Source: Imhoffiella fuscus (GTDB lineage Bacteria > Pseudomonadota > Gammaproteobacteria > Chromatiales > Chromatiaceae). From it: a DNA stretch of 64,000 nt. The DNA lies in assembly GCF_042682685.1 (NCBI RefSeq), contig NZ_JBHUHX010000009.1, positions 62,001-126,000 of the forward strand, read 5' to 3'. A program made the position numbers and the translations under genes. The notes beneath the pieces are model-generated. The model was not told the origin of the DNA. It saw only the letters and a list, made by a program, of their open reading frames with translations, and searched no databases. Positions 42,605-51,047 of this stretch are shown piece by piece (position 1 is the stretch's first letter; the number at the start of each line of letters is the position of its first letter).

Positions 42605-43786
42605 TTACGCGAGCTCGCTGTCCTGTTCCCGAGCGTTTACCGACTGGACCGATGCATGTCCCGGCGTTCCGGCTTGGTAGAGGAAGGCCGCGACCAGCGC
42701 GGTGAAGGGGGCCACGGTGATGAGTCCGAAGCTGCCGACCAGGATGTTGACCACCTCGGCGGCGACGAAGGGGGCGTTGAGGATGTTCGCGGCCGGGAGC
42801 CCCTTGGCCATGAACAGCAGGAACATGGCGATGTGGCTGCTCGAATAGGCGAGCAGCAGCGTGGTGGTCATGGTCCCGATCACCGCCCTTCCGACCCTCA
42901 GCCCCGAGGTCAGGTGCTCGAACAGCCCGATGCCCGGATGATTGCGCTGGATCTCGTCCATGCTGGCGGCGATGTCCATCGCCAGATCCATGACTGCGCC
43001 CGATGAGGCGATGAAGATGCTGGCGATGAAGATATCGGTCAGACGCAGGTCGTAGTAGCCCGCATAGAGCAGCGTCTCGGCGAATGGCCTCACCGCGCCG
43101 TGCAGATGGAAGGCGTTGACGGACCAGAGCGCCAGGGCGCAGGTCAGGGAGACCCCGAGCATGGAGCCGGCGAAGGTCGCGATGCCGCGCCGGCTGAGTC
43201 CTCCAACCGAGAAGGTGATGACCCCGGTCAGCAGCGCAACCAGCGCCAGCCCGGACGGGATTGGCGAATAGCCGAGCAGTACCAGTGGAAAGAAGACCTT
43301 CCACAGCACCAGGGCGGCGAAGACGAACGACAGCGCCGCCTTGAGCCCGGTGACTCCGGCGACCGCGATCAGCAGTACCACGAAGACACCGATCAGCATC
43401 AGCTCCAAGCCCAGCCGGTAATAGCCGCGCGCCATTCCATTGGCCGGCTTGCCGTTCTTGACCCCGTACTCGACCAGGATGACCTGGCCCTCCTCGTAGA
43501 ACTCGTCGAGTTCCATCTTGCCGGTCAGGATGTTGGTGACCGCCAATTCCTGACCTTTGTATGGACCGTCGAGCAGACGCACGATGAGGAATTGATCCTC
43601 GGTCTTGACGATGAGATTGACCCGCACCTGACTGTTGTCGACCTGGGTAACCAGGGCGCGCGCGTGCAGACCCGTCTCGGCGGAGGGCACGGGCGACAGA
43701 TCGATCAAGGCGAGCAGACCGCAGATGAGCGCGATGACCAGGGCGAACAGCCAGTCTCGGCTCAAAACAAATCGAAAGGGTTTCAT
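42605..43786 (-). CDS. YibE/F-family membrane protein
   Basis: The 393-residue protein has an N-terminal membrane helix, an extracytoplasmic beta-rich region (about 40-135, VRVNLIVKTEDQFLIVRLLDG) and then seven or so membrane segments with the YibE/F signatures (GAVMDLAMDIAASMDEI, IGTMTTTLLLAYSSSHIAMFL). The substrate of this family is not known. It is upstream on the same strand as nothing but the cassette and follows phoA after a terminator, so it is probably its own unit. Confidence 0.9.
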   Translation of the reverse strand: MKPFRFVLSRDWLFALVIALICGLLALIDLSPVPSAETGLHARALVTQVDNSQVRVNLIVKTEDQFLIVRLLDGPYKGQELAVTNILTGKMELDEFYEEGQVILVEYGVKNGKPANGMARGYYRLGLELMLIGVFVVLLIAVAGVTGLKAALSFVFAALVLWKVFFPLVLLGYSPIPSGLALVALLTGVITFSVGGLSRRGIATFAGSMLGVSLTCALALWSVNAFHLHGAVRPFAETLLYAGYYDLRLTDIFIASIFIASSGAVMDLAMDIAASMDEIQRNHPGIGLFEHLTSGLRVGRAVIGTMTTTLLLAYSSSHIAMFLLFMAKGLPAANILNAPFVAAEVVNILVGSFGLITVAPFTALVAAFLYQAGTPGHASVQSVNAREQDSELA

Positions 43787-43847
43787 CGAGGCTCCATGGC
43801 CGAACCGCCGTCTCTCGCGCGACGCCGTGGCGGTCCGGTAAACAGGA

Positions 43848-43874
43848 ACGGCGCCGTCGCGAGAACGGCGCCGT
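43848..43874 (-). terminator. Terminator-like hairpin after alkaline phosphatase
   Basis: ACGGCGCCGT occurs at 43,848-43,857 and 43,865-43,874. Since the 10-mer is its own complement, the copies form a 10-bp stem with a 7-nt loop. On the minus strand TCCTGTTT follows. Confidence 0.65.
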
Positions 43875-43903
43875 ATGGCGGGAAACGGAGACGGCGGGAG
43901 GTC

Positions 43904-45424
43904 TTATTTGACGACCGGAAGGGTCTCCCGGAAGCCCATTGCCTTGGACAGATTCTTGGCGATGTCCGTGTTGTCGTAGAAGCCGGCAAAGAGATCTGCC
44001 TGACCTCCTTGCGCGAAGACGGGTACCGGAACGCCAGTGTGGGAGTAGGACGTCCAGCCGATGCTGGCGACCTCGTTCAGGATGTGGGTAATGGTGACGA
44101 CGATCGGCTCGTAGCTGCCGTACAACAGCGTGTTCTCGGCACCGCTGTTGTCGTTCTCGCCGATCATGGACATGTCGTAGGCGTCTTCCAGCTTCTCCTT
44201 CTGGTAGTCGTTCAGGTCGTCCCAGACGAGTCCGAAGTCATCCTTCAGCAGGGCGACCATCTCGGCGTTGGAGGAGAGATTGTCGTCGGCCGTCCAGTCG
44301 TAGCCGCTCTCGTATTTCGCCTTGTGGGCCTCCCATTGATTGGCGGCGAAATACTCGAAGCTGTTCGACTGACCGAAGAGCTTGTCGTAATGGGCGCTAT
44401 AGCCCGTGGTCGCGTGACCGATGGTCATGCCGCCGGTTTCGTGGTCGCCGGTTACGACGATCAGGGTGTCGTTCGGGTGCTTGGCGTAGAAGGCCAGCGC
44501 CTTGGCGATGGCCGCGTCGAAGTCGAGCACGTCATTGATCGCGGCGACCGCGTCGTTGGCGTGGCAGGCCCAGTCGACCTTGCCGCCCTCGACCATGATG
44601 AAGAAGCCGCGATTGTTCTTCGCGTAGAGGTTTTCGATCGCGACCTCGGTCATTTCGGCCAGCGAGAGATTGGTCGCCGGACGATCGATCGCGTAGGGCA
44701 TGGCGGAGGAGTTGTCCAGGGTCTCGTTGATGGCGACGACCTTCTCCGGGGCACCACGACCCTTCAGCGCCAGGATGGACTCGCGATCGTTGACCACGGT
44801 GTAGCCGTTGGCGGTCAGCAGATCCCAGATGTTGTTCTCGGAGTCTCCGCTTCGAGCGGCACCGGTCGGGGCGACAAGGCCGCCGCCACCGAAGAAGTCG
44901 TAACCGGACTCGGCGAGCTGGGTCTCGATCTGGTTCATGTAGCCACGGCTAGTCACGCTCGCGTAGTAGGCGGCCGGGGTGGCGTGATCCAGCGAGACGC
45001 TGGTGAGGATACCGACATTGCGGCCATGCTCGTGGGCGAGCTGGGCGACGCTCTTGTAGCTGGTGGTCAGGGTCTCGTCCATGCCGAGGACACCACTCTT
45101 GGTCTTGATACCGGTCGCGAAGGCGGTACCGGCCGAGGCCGAGTCGGTCATGAGCGCACCGGCGTCATAGGTAGTCTGCATGCCCTGGACGGGCAGCTTG
45201 GTCATGTTCAGGCGATTGTCGGGGTTGAGCAGATCGACCGCCTTGGTCGCCGAACCGCCGTTCTTGGTGGTCAGATAGGCCTCGGTCGCCTGGATCTGGC
45301 CGCTCGCCATGCCGTCGCCAAGGAAAAAGAAAACATACTTCGCCAATGGTGCAGCGTCGGCCAAGCTGGCGGAGCAAAGCGCCGCCACGGCCAATAGCCG
45401 GGAAATCGAATGTGTCGGGGTCAT
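43904..45424 (-). CDS. phoA: Alkaline phosphatase (PhoA family)
   Basis: This periplasmic metallo-enzyme releases phosphate from esters. The 506-residue product has a signal peptide (to about residue 24), the first metal site FFLGDGMA (residues 33-40) and the nucleophile Ser in MTDSASAGTAFATG (about 92-105). Further metal ligands are in VSLDHATPAAYY, MVEGGKVDWACHANDA and VTGDHETGG. It lies far from phoU. A 5'-UTR-type hairpin (CCGCCCC/GGGGCGG, 45,455-45,475) precedes the start. I found no convincing Pho box. Confidence 0.93.
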   Translation of the reverse strand: MTPTHSISRLLAVAALCSASLADAAPLAKYVFFFLGDGMASGQIQATEAYLTTKNGGSATKAVDLLNPDNRLNMTKLPVQGMQTTYDAGALMTDSASAGTAFATGIKTKSGVLGMDETLTTSYKSVAQLAHEHGRNVGILTSVSLDHATPAAYYASVTSRGYMNQIETQLAESGYDFFGGGGLVAPTGAARSGDSENNIWDLLTANGYTVVNDRESILALKGRGAPEKVVAINETLDNSSAMPYAIDRPATNLSLAEMTEVAIENLYAKNNRGFFIMVEGGKVDWACHANDAVAAINDVLDFDAAIAKALAFYAKHPNDTLIVVTGDHETGGMTIGHATTGYSAHYDKLFGQSNSFEYFAANQWEAHKAKYESGYDWTADDNLSSNAEMVALLKDDFGLVWDDLNDYQKEKLEDAYDMSMIGENDNSGAENTLLYGSYEPIVVTITHILNEVASIGWTSYSHTGVPVPVFAQGGQADLFAGFYDNTDIAKNLSKAMGFRETLPVVK

Positions 45425-45656
45425 TTGCTCAACTCCTGCAAATAGAGATGGGCACCGCCCCGAAAACCGGGGCGGCGAAAAAATCGAGGGGAAATCCCAA
45501 GCGGTCCCCCTTGGTTTGACGCAGGAAATCTAACGAATAACCATTTCGACAGTGTGACAATTGGATGAAGCTGTTGCCCAACCGCCGTCACTGACGGCAC
45601 GGCCTCACCGACCGAAAGCGCCCGCCGACCACCCGTTCGACAGGGATGTCGTCAGC

Positions 45657-45672
45657 TGTTCCGATTCTCACA
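45657..45672. promoter_or_regulatory. NifA upstream activator site (nifB, distal)
   Basis: TGT-TCCGATTCTC-ACA is an exact TGT-N10-ACA match, 34 bp from the second site and about 96 bp before the -24/-12 element of nifB. Confidence 0.78.
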
Positions 45673-45690
45673 AGCGCTCGCCCAGAGACC

Positions 45691-45706
45691 TGTCGTAATC
45701 CTCACA
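45691..45706. promoter_or_regulatory. NifA upstream activator site (nifB, proximal)
   Basis: TGT-CGTAATCCTC-ACA is the second exact site. The AT-rich stretch between it and the promoter contains AATCAATCTCATA, close to an IHF site, which would bend DNA toward the promoter. Confidence 0.8.
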
Positions 45707-45767
45707 ACGTGGAAAAACGGCACAGAATAAATTTATTAAAATCAATCTCATAATAAATTTCATCACG

Positions 45768-45784
45768 CAGGCATGACAATTGCT
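45768..45784 (+). promoter_or_regulatory. Sigma-54 (-24/-12) promoter of nifB
   Basis: CAGGCATGACAATTGCT has GG and GC separated by ten bases and the canonical TTGC at -12; the -24 part (AGGCAT) differs from TGGCAC at two positions. It lies 65 bp before the nifB start. Confidence 0.75.
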
Positions 45785-45848
45785 TTCACCTGGATCAGAT
45801 TCTTCGATCCACTGGGGCGGGCGCCCCCGATTCTCTGGAGGCAGCGTG

Positions 45849-47342
45849 ATGGAGTTGAAGGTAAAGAGCCAGGGCGGTTGCGCATCGAGCGGCTGCGGCA
45901 GCAGCACGGACCGACTCGCCCATCTGCCGGAGGCGATCCGCGCAAAGGTCAACAACCATCCCTGTTTCTCCGAGGATGCGCACCATCACTATGCGCGGAT
46001 GCACGTCGCCGTGGCGCCGGCCTGCAATATCCAGTGCCACTACTGCAACCGTAAGTACGACTGCTCCAACGAATCCCGCCCCGGCGTGGTCTCCGAGGTC
46101 TTGAGCCCGGACCAGGCAGTGAAGAAGGTGCTGGCTGTCGCGGCCAACATTCCACAGATGACGGTGCTCGGCATCGCCGGCCCCGGCGATCCGCTGGCCA
46201 ACCCGGAGCGCACACTGGAGACCTTCCGCCAGCTCTCCGAGAAGGCCCCGGACATCCGTCTCTGCGTCTCGACCAACGGCCTGGCCCTGCCCGAGTTGGT
46301 CGACGAGATCTGCAAGCACAACATCGAACACGTCACCATCACCATCAACTGCGTGGACCCGGACGTCGGGGCCAAGATCTATCCCTGGATCTTCTGGAAC
46401 AACCGCCGCATCAAGGGCCGGAAGGCCGCCGAGATCCTGATCGCACAGCAGCAGAAGGGTCTGGAGATGCTGGTCGAGCGCGGCGTGCTGGTGAAGGTCA
46501 ACTCGGTGCTCATCCCCGGCGTGAACGACGCGCATCTCAAGGAGGTCAGCCGCGTCGTCAAGGCGAAGGGCGCCTTCCTGCACAACGTGATGCCCCTGAT
46601 CGCCGAGCCCGAGCACGGCACCTTCTACGGCCTCATGGGCCAGCGCGGCCCGACCAACGAGGAGCTTCAGACCCTACAGGACGCCTGCGCCGGCGATATG
46701 GCCATGATGCGCCACTGCCGCCAATGTCGCGCCGATGCGGTCGGCATGCTCGGCGAGGATCGGGGACACGAGTTCACCCTCGACAAGATCGAAACCATGG
46801 AGATCGACTACGCCGCAGCCATGACCCGCCGCGCCCAGGTCCATGCCGAGATCGAGGCCAATCGGGCGGCCCAACGCCAGCAGAGCGGCGAGGTCTTCGT
46901 CTCGCTCGCCTCGCTCAAGCGACCGGCCCCCAAGAAGACCGAAACGCGTCCGGTGCTGATGGCGGTCGCCACCACCGGCGGCGGTGTCGTCAATCAGCAT
47001 TTCGGCCATGCCCGCGAGTTCCTCGTCTACGAGGCATCGAGCACGGACGTGCGTTTCATCGGGGTCCGTAAGGTCGATCTCTACTGCTCCGGCGGCGATA
47101 CCTGCGGGGACGCGGAGACCACGCTGCAAAAAACCATTCGCACGCTGTCGGGCTGCGAGGTCGTGCTCTGTTCCAAGATCGGCTATGAGCCCTGGGGCAT
47201 GCTGGAGGCCGCAGGCATCACCCCGAACGGCGAGCACGCGATCGAGCCGATCGAAGAGGCCGTCGCCACGGTCTATCGCGAGATGCTCGAATCGGGCCGC
47301 CTCGACAGCGCGCCCGCCCCCGAACAACGCATGTCGGCCTGA
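45849..47342 (+). CDS. nifB: Nitrogenase cofactor biosynthesis protein NifB
   Basis: NifB is a radical-SAM enzyme that builds the carbide-containing NifB-co, precursor of FeMo-co. The 497-residue product has an N-terminal Cys-rich stretch (GGCASSGCGSS), the SAM-cluster motif CNIQCHYC near residue 58 and further Cys ligands. A C-terminal NifX-like domain starts at about residue 365 (VLMAVATTGGGVVNQHFGHA). The start at 45,849 has GGAGG upstream; earlier in-frame codons fall upstream of the predicted transcription region. It heads nifB-fdxN-nifO. Confidence 0.97.
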   Translation: MELKVKSQGGCASSGCGSSTDRLAHLPEAIRAKVNNHPCFSEDAHHHYARMHVAVAPACNIQCHYCNRKYDCSNESRPGVVSEVLSPDQAVKKVLAVAANIPQMTVLGIAGPGDPLANPERTLETFRQLSEKAPDIRLCVSTNGLALPELVDEICKHNIEHVTITINCVDPDVGAKIYPWIFWNNRRIKGRKAAEILIAQQQKGLEMLVERGVLVKVNSVLIPGVNDAHLKEVSRVVKAKGAFLHNVMPLIAEPEHGTFYGLMGQRGPTNEELQTLQDACAGDMAMMRHCRQCRADAVGMLGEDRGHEFTLDKIETMEIDYAAAMTRRAQVHAEIEANRAAQRQQSGEVFVSLASLKRPAPKKTETRPVLMAVATTGGGVVNQHFGHAREFLVYEASSTDVRFIGVRKVDLYCSGGDTCGDAETTLQKTIRTLSGCEVVLCSKIGYEPWGMLEAAGITPNGEHAIEPIEEAVATVYREMLESGRLDSAPAPEQRMSA

Positions 47343-47356
47343 GAGGAAACGCGACA

Positions 47357-47635
47357 ATGGCACTGACAATCATCGAAAGCTGCGTCAATTGCTGGGCCTG
47401 CGAGCCCCTGTGTCCGAGCAAGGCTATCGTCGCGGCCAAACCGCACTTCCTGATCGACGCCAAGAAGTGCAGCGAATGCGACGGCGATTTCGCCGAGCCT
47501 CAATGCGCAAGCATCTGTCCGATCGAGGGGGCGATTCTCGACGCGGCTGGACGCGCGGTAAATCCGCCAGGCTCCTTGACCGGAATCCCACCCGAACGCC
47601 TGGCGGCGACCCAGGCCGAAATCCGCGCCCGCTGA
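47357..47635 (+). CDS. fdxN: 4Fe-4S ferredoxin FdxN
   Basis: The 92-residue ferredoxin has two cluster motifs: CVNCWACEPLCP and, with the long loop typical of this type, CSECDGDFAEPQCASICP. FdxN-type ferredoxins encoded next to nifB donate electrons to nitrogenase or to NifB itself. It begins 14 bp after nifB and belongs to that operon. Confidence 0.94.
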   Translation: MALTIIESCVNCWACEPLCPSKAIVAAKPHFLIDAKKCSECDGDFAEPQCASICPIEGAILDAAGRAVNPPGSLTGIPPERLAATQAEIRAR

Positions 47636-47835
47636 TCCAGGGCGCGAACTCGAAACACCATCGATTGCGTAGCGGGATTGCGTTGAACGCCACACAGAAT
47701 CGCGTTGTGTCGCATTCAGGTCGAACGGACGACCGGCATCGGACGGCCGAACTCGGCGATCCGAATCATGACGAGCGCCGCGCCGCATCCAGGTGGAGGG
47801 CTCATCGAACAGACTGACAAGAGGAGAAGGGCAAC

Positions 47836-48279
47836 GTGAGCAGGTCCGTGATCTTCTACGAGAAGCCGGGATGCATCTCCAACGCCAAGCAGAAATCACT
47901 GCTGAAGTCGCTCGGCCACCGCCTGAGCGTGCGCAATCTGCTGACCGAGTCCTGGACGGCGGAGCGGCTGCGTCCCTTTTTCGGCGAGCGTCCGGTACGC
48001 GACTGGTTCAATCCGACCGCGCCCCGCATCAAGGCGGGCGAGGTCGAGCCGGGTGCGCTCGATGCGGCGACCGCCCTATCCCTGATGATTGCCGATCCGC
48101 TACTGATCCGCCGTCCCCTGATCGAGTGCGACCTCGGGGTAAGCTGCGGTTTCGACGCGGATCCCCTGCTCGATGCCTTGGGCGTGCAACTGACCGAGGG
48201 CCAGGACCTGCAGTCCTGCTCGCAGACGGGGCCGGATCCCCATTGCGATCTGCCGAGCGCCGAGGCGGATCTACGATGA
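47836..48279 (+). CDS. nifO: NifO (ArsC-like nitrogenase-associated protein)
   Basis: The 147-residue protein has the thioredoxin/ArsC-like fold start IFYEKPGCISNAKQKSLL, with a Cys in the active-site loop position, followed by RPLIECDLGVSCGF. This matches the nitrogenase-associated ArsC-like family called NifO in Azotobacter, where it follows nifB-fdxN and affects molybdenum/nitrate balance. It starts at a GTG after GAGGAGAAGG and overlaps the flavodiiron gene by four bases. Confidence 0.85.
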   Translation: MSRSVIFYEKPGCISNAKQKSLLKSLGHRLSVRNLLTESWTAERLRPFFGERPVRDWFNPTAPRIKAGEVEPGALDAATALSLMIADPLLIRRPLIECDLGVSCGFDADPLLDALGVQLTEGQDLQSCSQTGPDPHCDLPSAEADLR

Positions 48280-49571
48280 CGCACCTTCCGCCGACTTCCC
48301 GAAACGGCATGGCCGAGGCGACCGAGGCGGTCGAGATCCGGCCCGGTCTGCATTGGATCGGTGCGCTCGATCCGGGACTGCGCACCTTCGACATCATCCT
48401 GCGCACGGCCAACGGTACCACCTACAACGCCTATCTGGTGCGCGGGAGCGATGGGGTCGCCGTCATCGATACCGTCAAGGCGGAGTTCGCCGACGACTTC
48501 TTCGCCCGGCTGGAATCGGTCGCCCGTTACGACGAGATCAAGGTCATCGTGCTCAATCATCTTGAGCCGGACCACACGGGCGCGCTGCCCGAACTCATGC
48601 GTCGCGCACCCCAGGCGCGGCTCCATATCTCGGTCCGCGCGCCGGCCATGCTCAAGGCGCTGCTCAAGCCGAGCGAGGAGCATCCGCTCGAATACCAGAC
48701 CGTCGACACCGGAGACGAGGTCTCGCTCGGCGACCGCACGCTGCGCTTCCTGCATACGCCCTTTCTGCATTGGCCGGATACCCAATGCACCTATCTGGTC
48801 GAGGAAGCGACGCTCTTCTCCGGGGACATTTTCGGCTGTCATCACTGCGACAGCCGCATGTTCAACGAGCAGTGCGGGGACTTCCGTTTCTCGTTCGATT
48901 ACTACTACGCGCACATCATGCGACCGTTCAAGACGCACGTGATGGACGCCCTCAAGCTGATCGAACCACTGCCGCTCAAGATCATCGCGCCGACCCACGG
49001 CCCCATTCTGCGCGACCGGCCCAGACGCTATCTGACCCGGTATCGCGAACTCTCGACATCGACCTTCGCCGAGCGGATCGGCAACGAGGACCCGACGCTG
49101 GTCGTCTTCTATATGAGCTCCTACGGCAACACCGCGCGGATGGCCGAGGCCGTTCGCACCGGTGCCGAGGAGGCCGGGGCGCGCGTCTCGCTCTACGACC
49201 TGGAAGGCGGCGAGATCCAGCCCTTCGTGGACCTGGTCGAATCGGCCGACGCGCTGGCCTTCGGATCGCCAACCATCAATGGGGACGCGGTAAAGCCGAT
49301 CTGGGACCTGCTTTCCTCGCTCGCCGTGATCGAGCTCAAGGGCAAGCTCGGTGCCGCCTTCGGTTCCTACGGCTGGACCGGCGAGGCGGTACGCATGATC
49401 GAGGACCGCATGCGCGGATTGAAGATGCGTGTTCCGGTGGCGGGGCTGCGCATCAAACTCATCCCGACCGATGAGGAACTGGCCGAGTGCCGCGACTTCG
49501 GACGTGCGCTGGCCGGTGCCATCGTGAGTGGAGAGAAGGGTCGAGTCATCGATTTCGCCGACTTGGGCTGA
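48276..49571 (+). CDS. Flavodiiron (A-type) flavoprotein
   Basis: The 431-residue protein has a metallo-beta-lactamase-like diiron domain with LNHLEPDHTGALPEL (the H-x-E-x-D-H ligands) and later HWPDTQ, SGDIFGCH and PTHGPI. A flavodoxin-like FMN domain follows (FYMSSYGNTARMAEAV, near residue 285). Such enzymes reduce O2 or NO to harmless products. The start overlaps nifO (ATGA), so it is part of the nif operon. A role in oxygen protection of nitrogenase is plausible but inferred. Confidence 0.92.
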   Translation: MTHLPPTSRNGMAEATEAVEIRPGLHWIGALDPGLRTFDIILRTANGTTYNAYLVRGSDGVAVIDTVKAEFADDFFARLESVARYDEIKVIVLNHLEPDHTGALPELMRRAPQARLHISVRAPAMLKALLKPSEEHPLEYQTVDTGDEVSLGDRTLRFLHTPFLHWPDTQCTYLVEEATLFSGDIFGCHHCDSRMFNEQCGDFRFSFDYYYAHIMRPFKTHVMDALKLIEPLPLKIIAPTHGPILRDRPRRYLTRYRELSTSTFAERIGNEDPTLVVFYMSSYGNTARMAEAVRTGAEEAGARVSLYDLEGGEIQPFVDLVESADALAFGSPTINGDAVKPIWDLLSSLAVIELKGKLGAAFGSYGWTGEAVRMIEDRMRGLKMRVPVAGLRIKLIPTDEELAECRDFGRALAGAIVSGEKGRVIDFADLG

Positions 49572-49810
49572 ACAGGTCCGGGACCTTGACTCGACCTGCG
49601 GAGCCTATGCGATTGGCTAGGCTGTGCACCCTCTCCCACGGTCATTCTCCCGTCCGAGGGAGAGGAGAACCTGTCCGGCGCCCCTCGGGGATTCGGGTCC
49701 GGGAGAGCGGGAAATGGACCGAAAAGCGACGCCCCCTGGTTGTCCCGGGACGGCCCGCCGATCGCCAGCCATTGACCAAATCAACCATCGAAACATAGGA
49801 GTCTGACGTC

Positions 49811-50095
49811 ATGGCGAAAGCCAAAATCACCTTTTCGGACATCGGCCAGACCGTAAACGTACCAGCCGGCACCCGTGTCATCGAGGTGTCCGAGAAGATC
49901 GGCGCCGGTGTCATCTACGGCTGCCGCGAGGGCGACTGCGGGACCTGCATGATGCATGTGGAGGAAGGCTGGAACAATCTGACCGAGCCGTCCGTGCTCG
50001 AGGAAAAGGTCCTGCGCGAGAATATGGCCGGTCGTCACGATCGGCTTGCTTGCCAGGCCCAAATCCTCGGCGACTGCCGCGTCAAGCCCGCCTGA
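49811..50095 (+). CDS. 2Fe-2S ferredoxin (plant type), nif-associated
   Basis: The 94-residue product has the C-x4-C-x2-C motif CREGDCGTC and a distal Cys in RLACQAQILGD. It is the short bacterial 2Fe-2S ferredoxin kind found in nif clusters. A ribosome site (ATAGGAG) precedes the ATG. It is 18 bp upstream of a second, related ferredoxin gene. A 239-bp gap with a GC-rich inverted repeat separates it from the flavodiiron gene. Confidence 0.9.
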   Translation: MAKAKITFSDIGQTVNVPAGTRVIEVSEKIGAGVIYGCREGDCGTCMMHVEEGWNNLTEPSVLEEKVLRENMAGRHDRLACQAQILGDCRVKPA

Positions 50096-50112
50096 TACAG
50101 GGGAGAAGTATC

Positions 50113-50463
50113 GTGCCACTCGTAACCTTTTCGAACCCCGAGTACAAGGACAAGACCGTTTATGCCGTGGCGGGAAGCCACACCGAAACGCTGCTCAAGC
50201 TGGCCAAGGAGCACAAGATCCCGGTCCATCACGACTGCCAGGACGGCGAGTGCGGCAATTGCGTCGTGCGCGTGTCCAGCGTCGACAACAAGCAACAGCG
50301 GATGGGATATCATCTGACCGACAAGGAGCAGACCGTTCTGCGCCACCTAGGCAAACTGACCAAGGAAGACATCGAACGCCTGGCGCTCGATGACATGCCC
50401 AGCGAATGGCGTCTGGCCTGCCAGATGATCGTTCGCGACGAAGACATCCTCGTGGAGTACTGA
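50113..50463 (+). CDS. 2Fe-2S ferredoxin, second nif-associated copy
   Basis: The 116-residue product has CQDGECGNC and a later Cys in EWRLACQMIVRDED. An insertion of about 20 residues separates these compared with the preceding ferredoxin. It starts at a GTG with GGGGAGAAG upstream. The frame is open before the GTG, but only this start has a ribosome site. It may be a different partner for nitrogenase or its maturation. Confidence 0.9.
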   Translation: MPLVTFSNPEYKDKTVYAVAGSHTETLLKLAKEHKIPVHHDCQDGECGNCVVRVSSVDNKQQRMGYHLTDKEQTVLRHLGKLTKEDIERLALDDMPSEWRLACQMIVRDEDILVEY

Positions 50464-50465
50464 TC

Positions 50466-51047
50466 ATGTCGACCCTGGCCTACGACCTGACGCGGGAAGC
50501 CGATCGCGTCTTCGCCCGATTGATGGTGCGTGCGGCCGGGGACGGCAATGATCGAGCCTTCGCGGCGATGATCGCAACGCGCGCCGCCGGTGGCGGTGCG
50601 CTCCCCGCCTGGCTGGGGCTGGATCTGGGCGATTTTCGCAATCTCATGGCCCATCATTTCCCGGGCGTCTCGCCCGACGTGCTCAGCGCCATCGACTCGG
50701 GCCAACCTCTGACCGACGCGCGCCAGGACGAGCGCGATGAACTGATCGAACTCATGCTGACGCATCGCGCCAACCGCACCCTCTCCGAGGTCTGGATGGC
50801 CAGCGTCGTCGCCGCCGGCTGCATGGCCAGCGACCATCTGTGGCAGGATCTCGGGCTCTGGGAACGTCCCGAGCTGACCGCCCTGATGAACAGAAACTTC
50901 CCGACCCTGGCCGAGCGCAACACCAAGGACATGAAGTGGAAGCGCTTCCTCTACAAGCAGTTGTGCGAGGCCGAGGGCATCTATGTCTGCCGCTCCCCGT
51001 CCTGCGAGGTCTGCGTCGACTACCATGTTTGTTTCGAATCCGACTGA
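50466..51047 (+). CDS. nifQ: Nitrogen fixation protein NifQ
   Basis: NifQ supplies molybdenum to FeMo-co synthesis as a Mo-Fe-S cluster. The 193-residue product ends with the diagnostic C-x4-C-x2-C-x5-C motif (CRSPSCEVCVDYHVC). Upstream, NTKDMKWKRFLYKQLCEAEG is typical of the family. It starts two bases after the ferredoxin stop and overlaps the draG start by 23 bases. Confidence 0.95.
   Translation: MSTLAYDLTREADRVFARLMVRAAGDGNDRAFAAMIATRAAGGGALPAWLGLDLGDFRNLMAHHFPGVSPDVLSAIDSGQPLTDARQDERDELIELMLTHRANRTLSEVWMASVVAAGCMASDHLWQDLGLWERPELTALMNRNFPTLAERNTKDMKWKRFLYKQLCEAEGIYVCRSPSCEVCVDYHVCFESD

Noticed and set aside
45425..45600. Possible Pho box upstream of the alkaline phosphatase gene
   Set aside because: The best candidate on the minus strand (near TTGTCACACTGTC) does not have two properly spaced CTGTCAT-type repeats.
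47636..47835. Separate NifA-dependent promoter for nifO
   Set aside because: The ACACA/TGTGT inverted repeat near 47,693 is not TGT-N10-ACA, and no -24/-12 element was found.
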